From contig NZ_CP021780.1 of NCBI RefSeq assembly GCF_002192415.1, forward strand, positions 5,766,001 through 5,830,000: 64,000 nt of DNA, written 5' to 3'. The position numbers and the translations under genes are program-made. Each line of letters begins with the position of its first letter. The stretch's first letter is position 1. The notes under the pieces were generated by a model. That model was not told the DNA's origin. It did no database searches and saw only the letters and a program-made list of their open reading frames with translations. Shown in pieces: positions 42,842 through 53,123 of this stretch. This DNA is from Paenibacillus donghaensis (lineage in GTDB: Bacteria > Bacillota > Bacilli > Paenibacillales > Paenibacillaceae).

Positions 42842-43585
42842 TTACTCTTTAGGCTCCTGTTGCTTAGGCTCCTGTTGTTTCGATTCCTGCTGTTTCGGCT
42901 CCTGTTGCTTCGGTTCCAGATTCCTGGACTCCTGTTGTCTGGATTCCTGATTCTTGGGCTCTTGATTCTTCGGATTCGGCTGGTTCTGGGCACCCTGCGG
43001 CTTCTGGGACTGGCCTTGCGGCGGTCTGCCCTGATAATCCTTCGATCTCTTGCCCTGTGCATCCTTGCCGCGGTGATTGCGGCTCTGGTGCTCTCTCACC
43101 GGTCTATCCTTGCCCGCACCCGTATTGTCCTTGACGGCGTTGTCCTTGAACGAACGTTTCTGGCCCTGCTTGCCGGCGTTCTCCCTGCTGAATTTCTCTT
43201 TCACAGGAGCTGGCGCCTCACCGGACTCAGACTCTGCGGACAGCTCATCCATCTCCACAGGCTCAGGAATTTCCTTGATCAGAATGTCCTTAAAAGTTCC
43301 TTCCAGAGGAATCTCCTTCAATTTATGCAGCACAAAATATGCGCAGCCAAAATTGCAGTATTCATTGATATAATCAACCATGCCCGAGATCGCCGTATCC
43401 CGGTTTACCTTCGGATGGTTGTCCCGGTAGAAGCCCTTCAAGCGCAACTGGCTGTAACCCCAGTCTCCAATAATATAATCATAACGGTCCAGCACCTCGC
43501 TGTATCTCCCGCGAAATGCCTCAGGATTCCAACCGTCCTTATGATCCAACATAAGCTCATAGCCTTTTCCGCCTATAACGATCAA
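42842..43585 (-). CDS. yutD: YutD-family (DUF1027) protein with a long Gln/Glu/Pro/Lys tail
   Basis: 247 residues. The first ~105 form the YutD domain (GGKGYELMLDHKDGWNPEAF, DYIIGDWGYSQLRLKGFY, CNFGCAYFVLHKL). The remaining ~140 are low complexity: charged, Gly/Gln/Asn-rich, and ending in tandem QQEPK/QQESK pentapeptides from a 15-bp DNA repeat (about 42842-42960). Bacillus YutD is about 100 residues, so the tail is an unusual extension. TTG start at 43585. It follows lipA by 36 bases, as in Bacillus. Function unknown; the tail may bind RNA or be disordered. Confidence 0.82.
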   Translation of the reverse strand: MIVIGGKGYELMLDHKDGWNPEAFRGRYSEVLDRYDYIIGDWGYSQLRLKGFYRDNHPKVNRDTAISGMVDYINEYCNFGCAYFVLHKLKEIPLEGTFKDILIKEIPEPVEMDELSAESESGEAPAPVKEKFSRENAGKQGQKRSFKDNAVKDNTGAGKDRPVREHQSRNHRGKDAQGKRSKDYQGRPPQGQSQKPQGAQNQPNPKNQEPKNQESRQQESRNLEPKQQEPKQQESKQQEPKQQEPKE

Positions 43586-43621
43586 GCTTCAGGTCGCCTG
43601 CCTTTCAAAATGATGTACTGT

Positions 43622-44524
43622 TTAACTGATAACCGAGCGTTCTTCACGGTTCCCTGCAGCCGATTTGACCTGTTCATGCGCATGGTACGAGCTGCGAACA
43701 AGCGGCCCGGATTCCACATGGCTGAACCCGCGTTTCATGCCCTCTTCCTTAAGACGCGCGAATTCCTCGGGCGGGTAATACCGCTCCACCTGAAGATGTT
43801 TGTCAGACGGCTGCAAATACTGGCCTAACGTCAATATATCACAGTTCACTGCCCGCAGATCATCCATAGCCTGCAGAATCTCATCCCACTGCTCACCTAC
43901 TCCAAGCATGATGCTTGATTTGGTAGGAATCTCTGGCTTCATCTCTTTGGCTCTGCGCAGCAGCTCCAGGGATCTACGGTACTTGGCACGCGCGCGCACC
44001 CGGTCCGACATCCGCTCAACCGTCTCAATGTTGTGGTTCAGGATGTCAGGATTGCTGTTCATGACGATCGCAAGGCTGTCCCGGTCGCCCAGAAAGTCGG
44101 GAATAAGCACTTCGACACTGCAGAGCGGAAGCCGCTTGCGGATCTCCCCTACGGTCTCGGCAAAAATCGCTGCCCCTCCGTCCTTGAGATCATCACGGGC
44201 TACGCTCGTGACTACACAGTGACGCAGATTCATCCCCTCTGCCGCCTCCGCTACCCGCTGCGGTTCCTGCAGATCCAGCTCTGTCGGCAATCCTGTATTC
44301 ACCGCACAGAAACGGCAGGCGCGCGTACAAATATCACCCAGAATCATAAAGGTTGCCGTCCGATTTGCCCAGCATTCATAAATATTCGGGCACCGCGCTT
44401 CTTCGCAGACGGTATGTAAAGTTTTGGAACGCATCATGCTTTTGATGTCCTGGTAGTTATCACCGGTCGTTAATTTGATTTTGATCCAGTCTGGCTTGGG
44501 CTGTTTGGCTCTCTTATTAGTCAA
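43622..44524 (-). CDS. lipA: Lipoyl synthase LipA
   Basis: A 300-residue radical SAM enzyme that inserts two sulfurs into octanoyl domains. It carries both clusters: the auxiliary cluster Cys40/Cys45/Cys51 ([12 protein letters not shown]) and the radical SAM cluster Cys66/Cys70/Cys73 (CTRACRFC). The C-terminal RSSYHAHEQ supplies the conserved Arg-Ser-Ser-Tyr motif. Start is TTG at 44524. Together with yutD it forms a leftward unit. The auxiliary cluster is consumed each turnover, so the Nfu-type protein in this window is a plausible re-supplier. Confidence 0.95.
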   Translation of the reverse strand: MTNKRAKQPKPDWIKIKLTTGDNYQDIKSMMRSKTLHTVCEEARCPNIYECWANRTATFMILGDICTRACRFCAVNTGLPTELDLQEPQRVAEAAEGMNLRHCVVTSVARDDLKDGGAAIFAETVGEIRKRLPLCSVEVLIPDFLGDRDSLAIVMNSNPDILNHNIETVERMSDRVRARAKYRRSLELLRRAKEMKPEIPTKSSIMLGVGEQWDEILQAMDDLRAVNCDILTLGQYLQPSDKHLQVERYYPPEEFARLKEEGMKRGFSHVESGPLVRSSYHAHEQVKSAAGNREERSVIS

Positions 44525-44787
44525 AGTGGTATACCCCGCTTTCGGCTGAACTTAGACTGCAGTTGTAAAGTTGCTGCCTCATATTATAGCATGCACAGCC
44601 TGCAATTGCCTGTTTTTATGCTTTCTTTATATTTTCTTAAATAGGCCGTGTCTGAGCATCGCTTGTGCTGGAATCTTAAGGGAAGCAGGGATAAAAACTG
44701 TCGTTTTGCTTCAATCTATAGCTTATATCTGCAGGGAATGAAGATTCATCATCCATTTCTGCAACCCTTCCAAAGGAGGCTGTTCTC

Positions 44788-45864
44788 ATGCTGACCCATT
44801 TCGTTACCTACAAGCTCCGAAGAAACCTGCTTATCGGGTCACTGGCGGCCATGCTCTGCAGCACCGGCGGTGTTCCCGCTGCCGAAGCGGCGCAGAGTTC
44901 GGCAGCACCTAAGCCGCAGGTCAGTCCACCTGCCGATGCCGCTAAGGCTGCCGCTGCTTCGCGGATGCAGCTCTACCAGCAGATCAGTGCAACTACCGGC
45001 ATTCCCTGGTTCCGCTTCGCAGCCATCGACCAGTATGAACGCACCATTGCCAAAAAAGGCGCAGCTGCAGAAGAGAATAGCCGCCTTACAGCTATTGCGG
45101 TGCCGCCTCCCATATGGTCCGGTCCGTTGAATCCCAACCAGCAGGATACCTCTCCTGCTACTATCGGCTTCTTCGGCGGATTGGGACTGGATGGTTCAGG
45201 TGATGGGATCGCCGACTCGTCGAACGATGCCGATGTGCTGTATAGCTTAGCCAGACACCTGTTGAAATACGGAATCAACGCCAATGATTTCAGCATTGGC
45301 GTATGGGAATATTACCATAGCGGACGCGCCTCCCAGCGGATCACCCAGTTCGCCAAGCTGTATGAGCATTTCGGGCGGCTGGATCTGAGTGGCAATGCTT
45401 TTCCGCTGCCGCTGGGAACCATGTATTCCTACCGCAGCACCTGGGGCACAGGACGGAGCTGGGGCGGCGCGCGAATTCATGAAGGCACCGATCTGTTCGC
45501 ACCCCATGGCCTGACGGTGCGCAGCACCTGTTACGGACTGGTGGAGACCAAAGGCTGGAACCGTTATGGCGGCTGGAGAATCGGTATTCGCGATATCGAC
45601 AACCGTTACCATTATTACGCCCATCTGACCGGTTATGACAAATCGGTATCCCGGGGCGATGTGGTCATTCCGGGCCAGACGATTGGCTGGGTAGGCAGCT
45701 CAGGCTACGGAAATCCGGGAACCCAGGGTAAATTCCCTCCCCATCTGCATTATGGAATCTACAAGGACCGCGGTATGACCGAATGGGCCTTCGATCCTTA
45801 CCCTTCACTGAAGCAATGGGAGAAGCAGGAGTACCGGGCGCTGAAGAACAAACGGAGCAAGTAG
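44788..45864 (+). CDS. M23 (LytM) metallopeptidase, LytH/YunA-like
   Basis: 358 residues. Signal peptide or anchor about 14-34 (GSLAAMLCSTGGVPAAEAA). A helical middle region follows (IDQYERTI, LLKYGINANDFSIGVWEYYH). The M23 domain at about 220-345 has HEGTDLFAPHG (zinc His/Asp), and HLHYGIYKD (second H-X-H). It is divergent from lipA, as is lytH (yunA) in Bacillus, whose product cuts L-Ala-D-Glu bonds in spore cortex. The same role is a fair inference. The stop codon TAG is supplied by the family A repeat A7. Confidence 0.88.
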   Translation: MLTHFVTYKLRRNLLIGSLAAMLCSTGGVPAAEAAQSSAAPKPQVSPPADAAKAAAASRMQLYQQISATTGIPWFRFAAIDQYERTIAKKGAAAEENSRLTAIAVPPPIWSGPLNPNQQDTSPATIGFFGGLGLDGSGDGIADSSNDADVLYSLARHLLKYGINANDFSIGVWEYYHSGRASQRITQFAKLYEHFGRLDLSGNAFPLPLGTMYSYRSTWGTGRSWGGARIHEGTDLFAPHGLTVRSTCYGLVETKGWNRYGGWRIGIRDIDNRYHYYAHLTGYDKSVSRGDVVIPGQTIGWVGSSGYGNPGTQGKFPPHLHYGIYKDRGMTEWAFDPYPSLKQWEKQEYRALKNKRSK

Positions 45865-45961
45865 AAACGGATTCGCCGTCCTTTTATAAGGACGGGGACG
45901 TTTCAGCGAGAAATAGAAGGATGATTTATAGGTTGGAACATATAAATCCTTATATTTCAAG
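45858..45961 (+). repeat. Family A two-hairpin repeat, copy A7
   Basis: Its fourth to sixth bases (CAAGTAG) form the TAG stop of the M23 peptidase gene. The inner stem is CCGTCCTT/AAGGACGG, another compensated variant. The 3' end is TTATATTTCAAG. Confidence 0.85.
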
Positions 45962-46072
45962 AAACCTTGATCAGCAGATGTGAGGAAGCAAAGATGACAG
46001 CTGGAGCACCACAAGTGGACCTGTGAATCAGACATGCACCTGCGAGCACATCCGGATTAACTATGGCGTCAG

Positions 46073-47773
46073 TTAATGCAGCATCAGGCAGCCAAACGGC
46101 TCAATCTCCACAATCAGCCTGCTGGTATTACGGATCGTCAGTCCGGACAGCAGATCAGTCAGCACATTCCGGTCCGCTCGGAACTGGTTTAGCTCCAGGG
46201 AATAGCGGTTCGGAGAGTTGTTGACCACAAGCGCTATTTTGTCTCTGCCATGCTGCCTCACATACCCGAACGCATTGCGGACCTCATCTGTAAACCATGG
46301 GCGGAAGGAGCCGGAGTGCAGGGCAGCGTGGCTTCTGCGGAGCGCAATCAGCTGGCAGTACCAGGTGTGCATTTCAGTATTCTGTGTCTCCTCCTGCCAG
46401 AGCATCGGTCTTCTGCAGTCAGGATCAGTCGCCCCTTCCATCCCCACCTCATCGCCGTAATAGATCATTGGAATGCCGATATAAGTCATTTGCACAAAAA
46501 CAGCCAGCCGCATCCGCTCTATTGCGGTCATCTCCCGGTCCCAGCCGCGTCCGCCTAACTTGCATGCCGTCAGAAACCGCAGCGTATCATGGCTGCCCAG
46601 CAGCTGGAACATCGCCGAGTTCGCCTGGTCATTGCATAGCGCCTCCTGGTGAAGCAGCTGTTCCATAAACCTAACAGGTCCAATCGATTGCTGTGCAAAA
46701 AATTCCAGCAGCGCCTCGCGCCATATATAATTCATCCCCCCATCAAACTGATCACCCCTCAGCCACGGCCCGGAATCATGCATAATCTCTCCGATCAACA
46801 GCAGCTCGGGGAATTCCGCCTTCAGCTCGCGGCGCAGACGCCGCCAGAACTCGGGGTGGACTTCATTGGCGACATCCAGTCGCCAGCCGTCTATCCCCGC
46901 CTCACGGACCCAATATTTCGCCACCCCCAGCATGTAATCCGCAACCTCAGGATGATTCATATTCAGCTTCGGCATATGCGCCTCCGCTTTGGCGAAGGTT
47001 TCATAATTCGGCATAGGGCACGTGGTGACCGGGAAGGAGCGGATGAAGAACCAGTCCCTGTAGGGGGACTGCTCCCCTTTTTCCAGCACATCTCTGAACG
47101 CAAAAAAAGTATCCCCGGAATGATTAAACACCGCATCCAGCACTACCCTGATTCCATGCTCATGCGCCCGGCTGACCAAAGCTTTCAATTGTTCAGTGTC
47201 TCCAAACACAGGATCGATGGTGTAATAATCGGAGGTATTGTATTTATGGTCAGAGGGAGATGCAAATACAGGCGTCATGTAAATAAGCGTTATGCCCAGC
47301 TGCTGCAGGTAAGGGATTTTGTCAGAAATGCCTTGCAGATTGCCTTGATTATAGCTGCTGGGATAAATCTGATAGGCCACCGCCTCTCCGCTCCAGGAAG
47401 GCAGCGCCGTAGCGTAGGAATGATGCAGATAGGCGTACTGGAAAGAGCCGGCCTGTTCACGGTTGACCGACACGCCCCGCTCTCCGTACCAGACAAACTC
47501 GCCGCCTGCCGCTTCCGCATGGAACAAATACCGGCTGCGCCGCTCAGGCAGCTCTATCACGGCTTCATAAATGTCATAGCTTCCGGCGCAGCCGATCCGC
47601 TCCATGGGGCGCGGCAGCTCACTGCCTGGTGAATGATAACGGTCCGTATGGATTACGGTGCAGCACAGCTGCTCCCCGGCCTGCACGAACAGGCGGAGCT
47701 TCAGCAGCCCCTCGCCTGCCGGACAAGCAAACGGGTCTCCGCTGGTATGATACATAAATAAGGGCTGACGCAT
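46073..47773 (-). CDS. GH13 maltodextrin hydrolase (cyclomaltodextrinase/neopullulanase type)
   Basis: 566 residues, no signal peptide, so cytosolic. An N-terminal beta-sandwich (about 1-120, CBM34-like) precedes the TIM barrel. GH13 conserved regions are DAVFNHSGD (I), GWRLDVANEVHPEF (II, nucleophile Asp), LIGEIMHDSG (III, acid/base Glu) and LLGSHDTLRF (IV). The layout is that of enzymes that cut maltodextrins and cyclodextrins after import. It is divergent from a LacI regulator, which probably controls it, and lies near a secreted amylase. The ATG at 47773 follows AAAGGAGAG. Confidence 0.9.
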   Translation of the reverse strand: MRQPLFMYHTSGDPFACPAGEGLLKLRLFVQAGEQLCCTVIHTDRYHSPGSELPRPMERIGCAGSYDIYEAVIELPERRSRYLFHAEAAGGEFVWYGERGVSVNREQAGSFQYAYLHHSYATALPSWSGEAVAYQIYPSSYNQGNLQGISDKIPYLQQLGITLIYMTPVFASPSDHKYNTSDYYTIDPVFGDTEQLKALVSRAHEHGIRVVLDAVFNHSGDTFFAFRDVLEKGEQSPYRDWFFIRSFPVTTCPMPNYETFAKAEAHMPKLNMNHPEVADYMLGVAKYWVREAGIDGWRLDVANEVHPEFWRRLRRELKAEFPELLLIGEIMHDSGPWLRGDQFDGGMNYIWREALLEFFAQQSIGPVRFMEQLLHQEALCNDQANSAMFQLLGSHDTLRFLTACKLGGRGWDREMTAIERMRLAVFVQMTYIGIPMIYYGDEVGMEGATDPDCRRPMLWQEETQNTEMHTWYCQLIALRRSHAALHSGSFRPWFTDEVRNAFGYVRQHGRDKIALVVNNSPNRYSLELNQFRADRNVLTDLLSGLTIRNTSRLIVEIEPFGCLMLH

Positions 47774-47825
47774 GGATATCGACTCTCCTTTTAGAGGGCT
47801 TACTATATATATGTTATTATGGATG

Positions 47826-47921
47826 AGAAGAAACGGCTTCGCCGCCCTTTGTATAAAGGCGGCATCCGTTTCTGCGAGAAATAGAAGGATAATTTATGGC
47901 GTGAAGCATATAGATTCTTAA
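47826..47921 (+). repeat. Family A two-hairpin repeat, copy A8
   Basis: The clearest first hairpin: AGAAACGG/CCGTTTCT outside and GCCGCCCTTT/AAAGGCGGC inside. It fills most of the divergent region between the GH13 and LacI genes, so it lies within both 5' regions. Confidence 0.88.
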
Positions 47922-47950
47922 AATACTGCCGTAGATCGTGAGGTCATGCT

Positions 47951-48973
47951 ATGAAAGTAACAATCTCGGATGTGGCCAGAGCAGCCAGTGTGGCTAAATC
48001 CACCGTGTCGAAGGTGCTCAATGATTCTCCCAAAATCTCTCCGGAAACCAAACGCAAAGTCCGGGAAATTATGAAGCAGATGAATTATACGCCCAGCAGC
48101 ATCGCTACCGGACTCGCCAGACAGAGCAGCTTCACCGTCGGACTGCTGGTGGATATGTCAAAAGAGAGCGAATTCCTCAACCAGTTCTTCTACAATATTA
48201 TCGGCGGGATTGAGAGCGTCATCGGTCCGCTGAAATATGAGCTGACGATCTGCAATGTGCAGCACAGTCAGCCCGAGGACCATTTCATGAACCGGCTGGT
48301 GCTGAACCAGCGTGTTGACGGCATCATTGCCAACAATTCGGTGATTACACCGGAGTTGTCCGCCGAGCTGGACCGGCTGAAGTTCCCCTACATCTCCATC
48401 GGCGAGATTAACGCCCCGGGCAGCTGGGTCGACTTCGACAACAAGCTGGGCGGCAGCCTGCTGACGGGGCATCTGCTTGCCGAGGGATACTCACGGATCG
48501 CTTTTGTGGGCGGCGAGCAGGGCGAGCAGATTCTTACCCGCCGTCTAAACGGCTATCTGCAGGCGCTGCAGCAGGCAGAGCAGCCAGTCCGCCCGGAATG
48601 GATCATTCATGGCGAAGCCGATGAGCAGGTCGGCTACCGTGCGGCCCTGCAGCTGCTGCAGCTGGAGGAGCGCCCCGACTCGCTGGTCTGCATGACCAAC
48701 TATGTCGCTTTTGGCGCACTGCGGGCGGCCAGAGAGCTGGGGCTTGACGTGCCGGCCCAGCTGGGAATCGCAGCATTTGACGATTATCCGCTATCGCCTT
48801 ATACCACGCCGCCGCTTACGGCGCTTAATCTTGATACCTTCCAGCTTGGCATCACCTCCGGCGAGTGGCTGATGGAGCGGCTGCGCAGCCGCGAAACCCC
48901 CTCACGCCAGCTGCTGCTGGAGCCGGAGCTGATCCCGCGCGAGTCCACGCGCAGAGGCGCCGGGGGGCGCTGA
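47951..48973 (+). CDS. LacI-family transcriptional regulator
   Basis: 340 residues. The helix-turn-helix plus hinge lies at 2-60 (TISDVARAASVAKSTVSKV, KQMNYTPSSIATGL). The periplasmic-binding-like sugar domain follows (SFTVGLLVDMS onward; IAAFDDYPLSPYTTPPLTAL near the C-terminus is characteristic). It is most similar in pattern to MalR/CcpA-like regulators. Given divergence from a maltodextrin hydrolase and the amylase downstream, a maltose/maltodextrin repressor is likely. A palindrome before the amylase (53124-53139) is a candidate operator. The 3' end runs into a very GC-rich tract. Confidence 0.9.
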   Translation: MKVTISDVARAASVAKSTVSKVLNDSPKISPETKRKVREIMKQMNYTPSSIATGLARQSSFTVGLLVDMSKESEFLNQFFYNIIGGIESVIGPLKYELTICNVQHSQPEDHFMNRLVLNQRVDGIIANNSVITPELSAELDRLKFPYISIGEINAPGSWVDFDNKLGGSLLTGHLLAEGYSRIAFVGGEQGEQILTRRLNGYLQALQQAEQPVRPEWIIHGEADEQVGYRAALQLLQLEERPDSLVCMTNYVAFGALRAARELGLDVPAQLGIAAFDDYPLSPYTTPPLTALNLDTFQLGITSGEWLMERLRSRETPSRQLLLEPELIPRESTRRGAGGR

Positions 48974-49126
48974 TGCAGGGAGGTGTGCGGCACCGACGGT
49001 GAGGCCAGGCCGCGCGCGGCGCGGATGGCGAGCAGGGGTGCCGACAGGCGGCGCGGACGCGGTCAGGCGGCGCGAGGTGCGATCACCAGTGAGCGTGGTT
49101 TCGGCGGCGGGGCTACGCGAAAACTT

Positions 49127-49163
49127 GCCAAGGAGCGGTCCCTGCGGGGAACCGCTCCTTGGC
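49127..49163 (+). terminator. Terminator-like hairpin after lacI
   Basis: GCCAAGGAGCGGT pairs with ACCGCTCCTTGGC. No T-run follows, so termination may be inefficient. Confidence 0.6.
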
Positions 49164-49251
49164 TTGGAAAGCATTAATGGCCGGGTCAGGTCACCGGCGG
49201 TACATTATAAGCAGTAAATATGCCGATACTCCTGCCACCAACCAGATCCGC

Positions 49252-49331
49252 TTAAAATAAGGGATTTATCCCTTATTTTCCTCGAACTCAGACCAATCTG
49301 GCTTTAAATAAGGGATTTATCCCTTATTTTT
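49252..49331. repeat. Family G palindromes (two units)
   Basis: Two copies of AATAAGGGAT-TT-ATCCCTTATT, near-perfect palindromes centred at 49266.5 and 49317.5, exactly 51 bases apart. A third degenerate copy stands at about 49632, beyond the family C array. Confidence 0.85.
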
Positions 49332-49432
49332 CTCAACCTCTCTCTTAGTCTTCTTATTCTTAAGCCTCCTAATTAAAGCCGAGTCCTCAATAGGTATGCA
49401 TTTCTGAGCATCGAGTGCACCCAGCCTACCTA

Positions 49433-49618
49433 TTAAGTGCAGAACTGCAACTAATTTCAGCCTATTTCAGACTTTCAACTAATTAAGTGCAAATGTGCAT
49501 CTAATCCAGCCCATTTGGCCGAATATCGCTCCAACGTAGGAATTTAGTTGCACTTTCGACACTTAATTACTCATAATTGCACAAATGGGCGGAATTAAGT
49601 GCTGATTTGCATTTATTT
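49433..49618. repeat. Family C palindrome array, copy C2
   Basis: Units are centred at about 49444, 49494, 49554.5 and 49605.5 (spacings 50, 60.5, 51). The cores are GTGCAGAACTGCAAC and variants, the third inverted. The sequences between units are also largely conserved with C1. Confidence 0.82.
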
Positions 49619-49967
49619 ACTCAAGCTTGAAAATAAGGGACTTATCAGTCCCAGGTTGATCAAACACCGACAATTCGGATCAGCGTCAGAACTCTCACTC
49701 CAGCGCCGTACCTTAGATGCATAGCGCATTACCATTTGCGTTTTTTTCTTATGGAGATATTAGTTAGCTTATGCAGATAATTTCGGCGTTTACGCTCCAC
49801 ACACACTTCTAACAACCTCGCTCCAGCTACCCAATAGCACTCTGCAATAATCCGCGCCTGACCTGTACATCACCCCACCTACATTGGCTCGGAACGTCAA
49901 GCTCCACAACAAGCTTGCTTCTCTTACCAGTTATGCCCTAATGGAAATCTCAAATCTAAAGGCAGTG

Positions 49968-52900
49968 CTACTGGTCCTTCCAGCGCTGCACGGACAACGT
50001 TACAGACTGCGCCCCGCCAGACGGGGTCAGCGTCCGGTTCGTAACGTCAGCTCCACTAGAGCTGACCTCGACCGTGGCCCAGCTTCCGCGTGTCAGCTTG
50101 TATTGCACTGCTGTTCCAGCAGGCAGGCTCAGCGTGCTGGAATAGACGCCGTCGCTGCCTTTGGTCAGCTGATAAGCGGCATCGGCCGCATTCCAGCTGT
50201 TAAACGTGCCGGTAAGGTACACCGGTCCGTCCGCCGGAGTCGATGCAGGCACGCTCACCCGGAACGTCACACCATCCGGCTGGGGTTCCCCCACTGCGGT
50301 ATTGCCGTTCACCAAGCTCCATGTGCCTGCGGCAAAGTGGTAGTTGCTGCCGCCATTGTTATCCCAGCTGCCGCTGCCGTTATTGAAGGTTGCCGTCAAA
50401 CCGGAGGCATTACCCAGCTGAACCGTAACGGCTCTGTAGCCTGGGAAGGCCGAATCCTGCAGCAGCACCCCGGGAACCGTCGTCCACACGCTCGAACCGT
50501 CCAGCTTATAGTGGATGTAGGAGCTGCTAAAAGCGGCGTTCTTGTAATAGATCGTTACCGCGCCAGCCGTCGGCGTTGGGGAAGGTGTAGGACTCGCGGT
50601 TGGCGATGGCGTGGTACTCGCCGTTGGCGTTGGCGCCACAGTCGGTGTCGGTGTGGCACTCGCTGTCGGCGTCGGCGCTACAGTTGGCGTCGGCGTGGCA
50701 CTCGCTGTTGGTGTCGGCGCCACAGTCGGCGTCGGCGTGGCACTCGCTGTTGGCGTTGGCGTTACAGTTGGCGTCGGTGCTACAGGTCCGCCCGACTGGA
50801 TTGTGCCGGTCGGAGTGTACGTCCAGGTACCGGTGCCGAACAGGTAATTGCTGCCGCCGTTGCTGTCCCAGGTGCTGCCGCCGTTGTTGAAGCAAGCTTC
50901 CAGCTGGGTAGCCGAGCCGATGTTGATCGTAATTCGGTTATATCCTGCCACCTCGGAAGCCGGAATGGCTACGCCTGGAGCCGTCGTCCAGGTACCGCCA
51001 ACAGGCCGGTAATGAATATACGGCGTCGCATAACCCTGCTTGTAGTAGATTGTGACATTGTTGCCTGCGGGAGTGGTCACCTTGGCGATTGCGCTTAGTA
51101 GCGACAGGTTCGCGGCCGCGTCATAGGCTTTTACACTATAGCTGTATGAAGTGTTGGCCGATAACCCGGTGTCTGTGTACGAAGTAGTCGAAGAGGTGCC
51201 TACCTTGACTCCGTTGCGGTAAATTTCGTATCCCGTGACCCCGACAATATCGGTGGAGGCTGTCCAGCTCACCTTGACACTTGCCGCACTCTGCACTGTG
51301 GCTGTCACATTGGTTGGAACCGTAGGTGCTGTGGTGTCTACCGGCTGCTGTGTTTTAGCATAAATCTTGGCCGAATTAGCACCTACAGAGACCGTGATCT
51401 GCTTGCCGGTAGCACCGCCGGATTGCACGGTTACCGTATCCGCCACATTGAACTGGTTGATCAGCACTGTACCCACACTGAGTGTGCTCTCGGCGCGCAG
51501 CGGAAGGGTTACCGTCTGAGAGCCGCTTGCTTTATTGCTGAATACAGAGATAACCTCCTGGCCCAGATTGCTTCCACTGTCGATGCGCCGGGAGAAGGCA
51601 TACAGATTCTGCGCAGACCACATTTCACGCTGGGTTCCCGTACGCAGCGCCGGATTATTCTGGCGGATGAGATTCAGCTTGGCGATATGATTGAAGGTGC
51701 TGGCGTTCTCGTTAAAATAGTTCGTCAGCACATTTCCGCTCGCATCGCGCTTGACCATCGACCAGCGGTTCCAGGTATCGGCGATGCCGCCGGTGATGAT
51801 CTGGCCGTTGCCATTGCCCTTGTCCTGCTCGGTTCCCTGGAAGACTACCGGTGTGCCGCGTACCGTAAAGATAAAGGACAGGGCATTCTGCAGCTTCTCC
51901 ACACTCCCGCCGGCTTCGGTCAAGAAGCGGTTGCGGTCATGATTATCAATAAAGGTAACCATGTGGTTGGCATTCCCGTTGTAGTAGGAATCGAGTGCCA
52001 GTGTGCTTTTGATCGTGGAATCGAAGGACTGGCCGTAAGCAAAGCTGTTGAGGATCGGGAAAAACAACGGGAAATCCAGCATCCCCCACTCCTTGCCCGT
52101 TCCTAACCAGCGGGAGACAAATTCGGCATTGCCGTCGAAATTCTCGCCAAACGTATTCACGCCCAGCAGATTCTGCAGCTCGCCGATGTCTGAGGGCTTC
52201 ATCAGCTTGGCGGCGTCGACACGCGCACCATCGGCCCCCGTATAATCGAACCAGGCTTTGATCGAGCTGAACACCGCCTGCTTCGCTGCAGGCACATCGA
52301 AATCAATGTCGTCCAGCCCGGCAAGATCATGATTCTCGATATAGTCCTGAGCCCACTGGTCATATCTTCCGTCGGAAAGCGCCCAGTTAATGTCACCGTT
52401 ATGGTGGTACCAGGCCGGGTTATTAAATGGAGCTGCCGGCTGCAAAGAAGGGATATCATAAAAAGCCTGGGTGCCCAGCATATAATCGCCGATATGATTC
52501 GGCACGATATCAATAATCACCTTGATCCCGAGCGCATGGGCGGAATCCACCAGCTCCTTCAGCTTCTCCTTCGTACCGAAGTACGGGTTGGCAGCGTTGG
52601 GATTTTTGACGTTGTATCCGTGGTAAGCCGTGTTCTTGCCGGTGCCGTTGTTGTCACGGCTGGTCACCTGCGGTTCGGCAACCGGAGAGATCCAGATCGC
52701 GGTATAACCCATATTATGAATGTAGGACAGCTTATCGATAATGCCTTGCCAGTCCCCGCCCTTCATATAGCGGAAATCCTCCTCCGAATTCTCGCCATAA
52801 CGGATAGCCGCACCGGTGGCATTATTGGATGGATCTCCATCATTAAAACGGTCTACCATAATCTGATAAATGGTGTCGTTCTCGTTGACAGTGCCTATAC

Positions 52901-53003
52901 TGGCTGCGTCTGCCCGGGCAGGTGCCAGGACTAGGAATTGAATAACGACAGAAAGAACAATGGACAGCATCAGAACGGGAATAAGCGAACGCTTGCGTGT
53001 CAT
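49968..53003 (-). CDS. Secreted multidomain alpha-amylase with starch-binding modules
   Basis: 1011 residues. Signal peptide about 1-34 (ends ADAAS). GH13 catalytic domain about 40-555 with [15 protein letters not shown] (nucleophile Asp), FGENFDG (acid/base Glu) and [11 protein letters not shown] fibronectin type III domain follows ([12 protein letters not shown] to AKVTTPAG). Then a CBM25/26-type domain ([18 protein letters not shown]), a Thr/Pro/Ala linker of 14-residue repeats, a second CBM25/26-type domain ([18 protein letters not shown]) and a C-terminal CBM20-like domain ([19 protein letters not shown]). It would bind raw starch and release maltooligosaccharides, which the GH13 hydrolase then degrades inside. 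The ATG at 53003 follows GAGGGAG. Confidence 0.92.
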   Translation of the reverse strand: MTRKRSLIPVLMLSIVLSVVIQFLVLAPARADAASIGTVNENDTIYQIMVDRFNDGDPSNNATGAAIRYGENSEEDFRYMKGGDWQGIIDKLSYIHNMGYTAIWISPVAEPQVTSRDNNGTGKNTAYHGYNVKNPNAANPYFGTKEKLKELVDSAHALGIKVIIDIVPNHIGDYMLGTQAFYDIPSLQPAAPFNNPAWYHHNGDINWALSDGRYDQWAQDYIENHDLAGLDDIDFDVPAAKQAVFSSIKAWFDYTGADGARVDAAKLMKPSDIGELQNLLGVNTFGENFDGNAEFVSRWLGTGKEWGMLDFPLFFPILNSFAYGQSFDSTIKSTLALDSYYNGNANHMVTFIDNHDRNRFLTEAGGSVEKLQNALSFIFTVRGTPVVFQGTEQDKGNGNGQIITGGIADTWNRWSMVKRDASGNVLTNYFNENASTFNHIAKLNLIRQNNPALRTGTQREMWSAQNLYAFSRRIDSGSNLGQEVISVFSNKASGSQTVTLPLRAESTLSVGTVLINQFNVADTVTVQSGGATGKQITVSVGANSAKIYAKTQQPVDTTAPTVPTNVTATVQSAASVKVSWTASTDIVGVTGYEIYRNGVKVGTSSTTSYTDTGLSANTSYSYSVKAYDAAANLSLLSAIAKVTTPAGNNVTIYYKQGYATPYIHYRPVGGTWTTAPGVAIPASEVAGYNRITINIGSATQLEACFNNGGSTWDSNGGSNYLFGTGTWTYTPTGTIQSGGPVAPTPTVTPTPTASATPTPTVAPTPTASATPTPTVAPTPTASATPTPTVAPTPTASTTPSPTASPTPSPTPTAGAVTIYYKNAAFSSSYIHYKLDGSSVWTTVPGVLLQDSAFPGYRAVTVQLGNASGLTATFNNGSGSWDNNGGSNYHFAAGTWSLVNGNTAVGEPQPDGVTFRVSVPASTPADGPVYLTGTFNSWNAADAAYQLTKGSDGVYSSTLSLPAGTAVQYKLTRGSWATVEVSSSGADVTNRTLTPSGGAQSVTLSVQRWKDQ

Positions 53004-53123
53004 TTCTCATCTCCCTCTCATAATAAAGCGTATACATAACACTTCATAACTTGTTCTTTCACACATCGACCAGCCTGCAAAGAGTCCTTTCCGCGCGTTT
53101 AACTGCATATTTGCATGATTTTG

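Larger units (their letters stand above)
48974..49967. other. 1-kb gene-free region with repeats
   Basis: It begins with a GC-rich tract (48985-49125) and a strong hairpin (49127-49163), then the family G palindromes (49252-49331), the family C array C2 (49433-49618) and a further degenerate G unit (49630-49652). No gene with a ribosome site is seen. Confidence 0.78.

Noticed and set aside
48902..49217. Arg/Ala/Gly-rich frames in the GC-rich tract after the LacI gene.
   Set aside because: Frames open on both strands because of GC bias; no ribosome site or family match.
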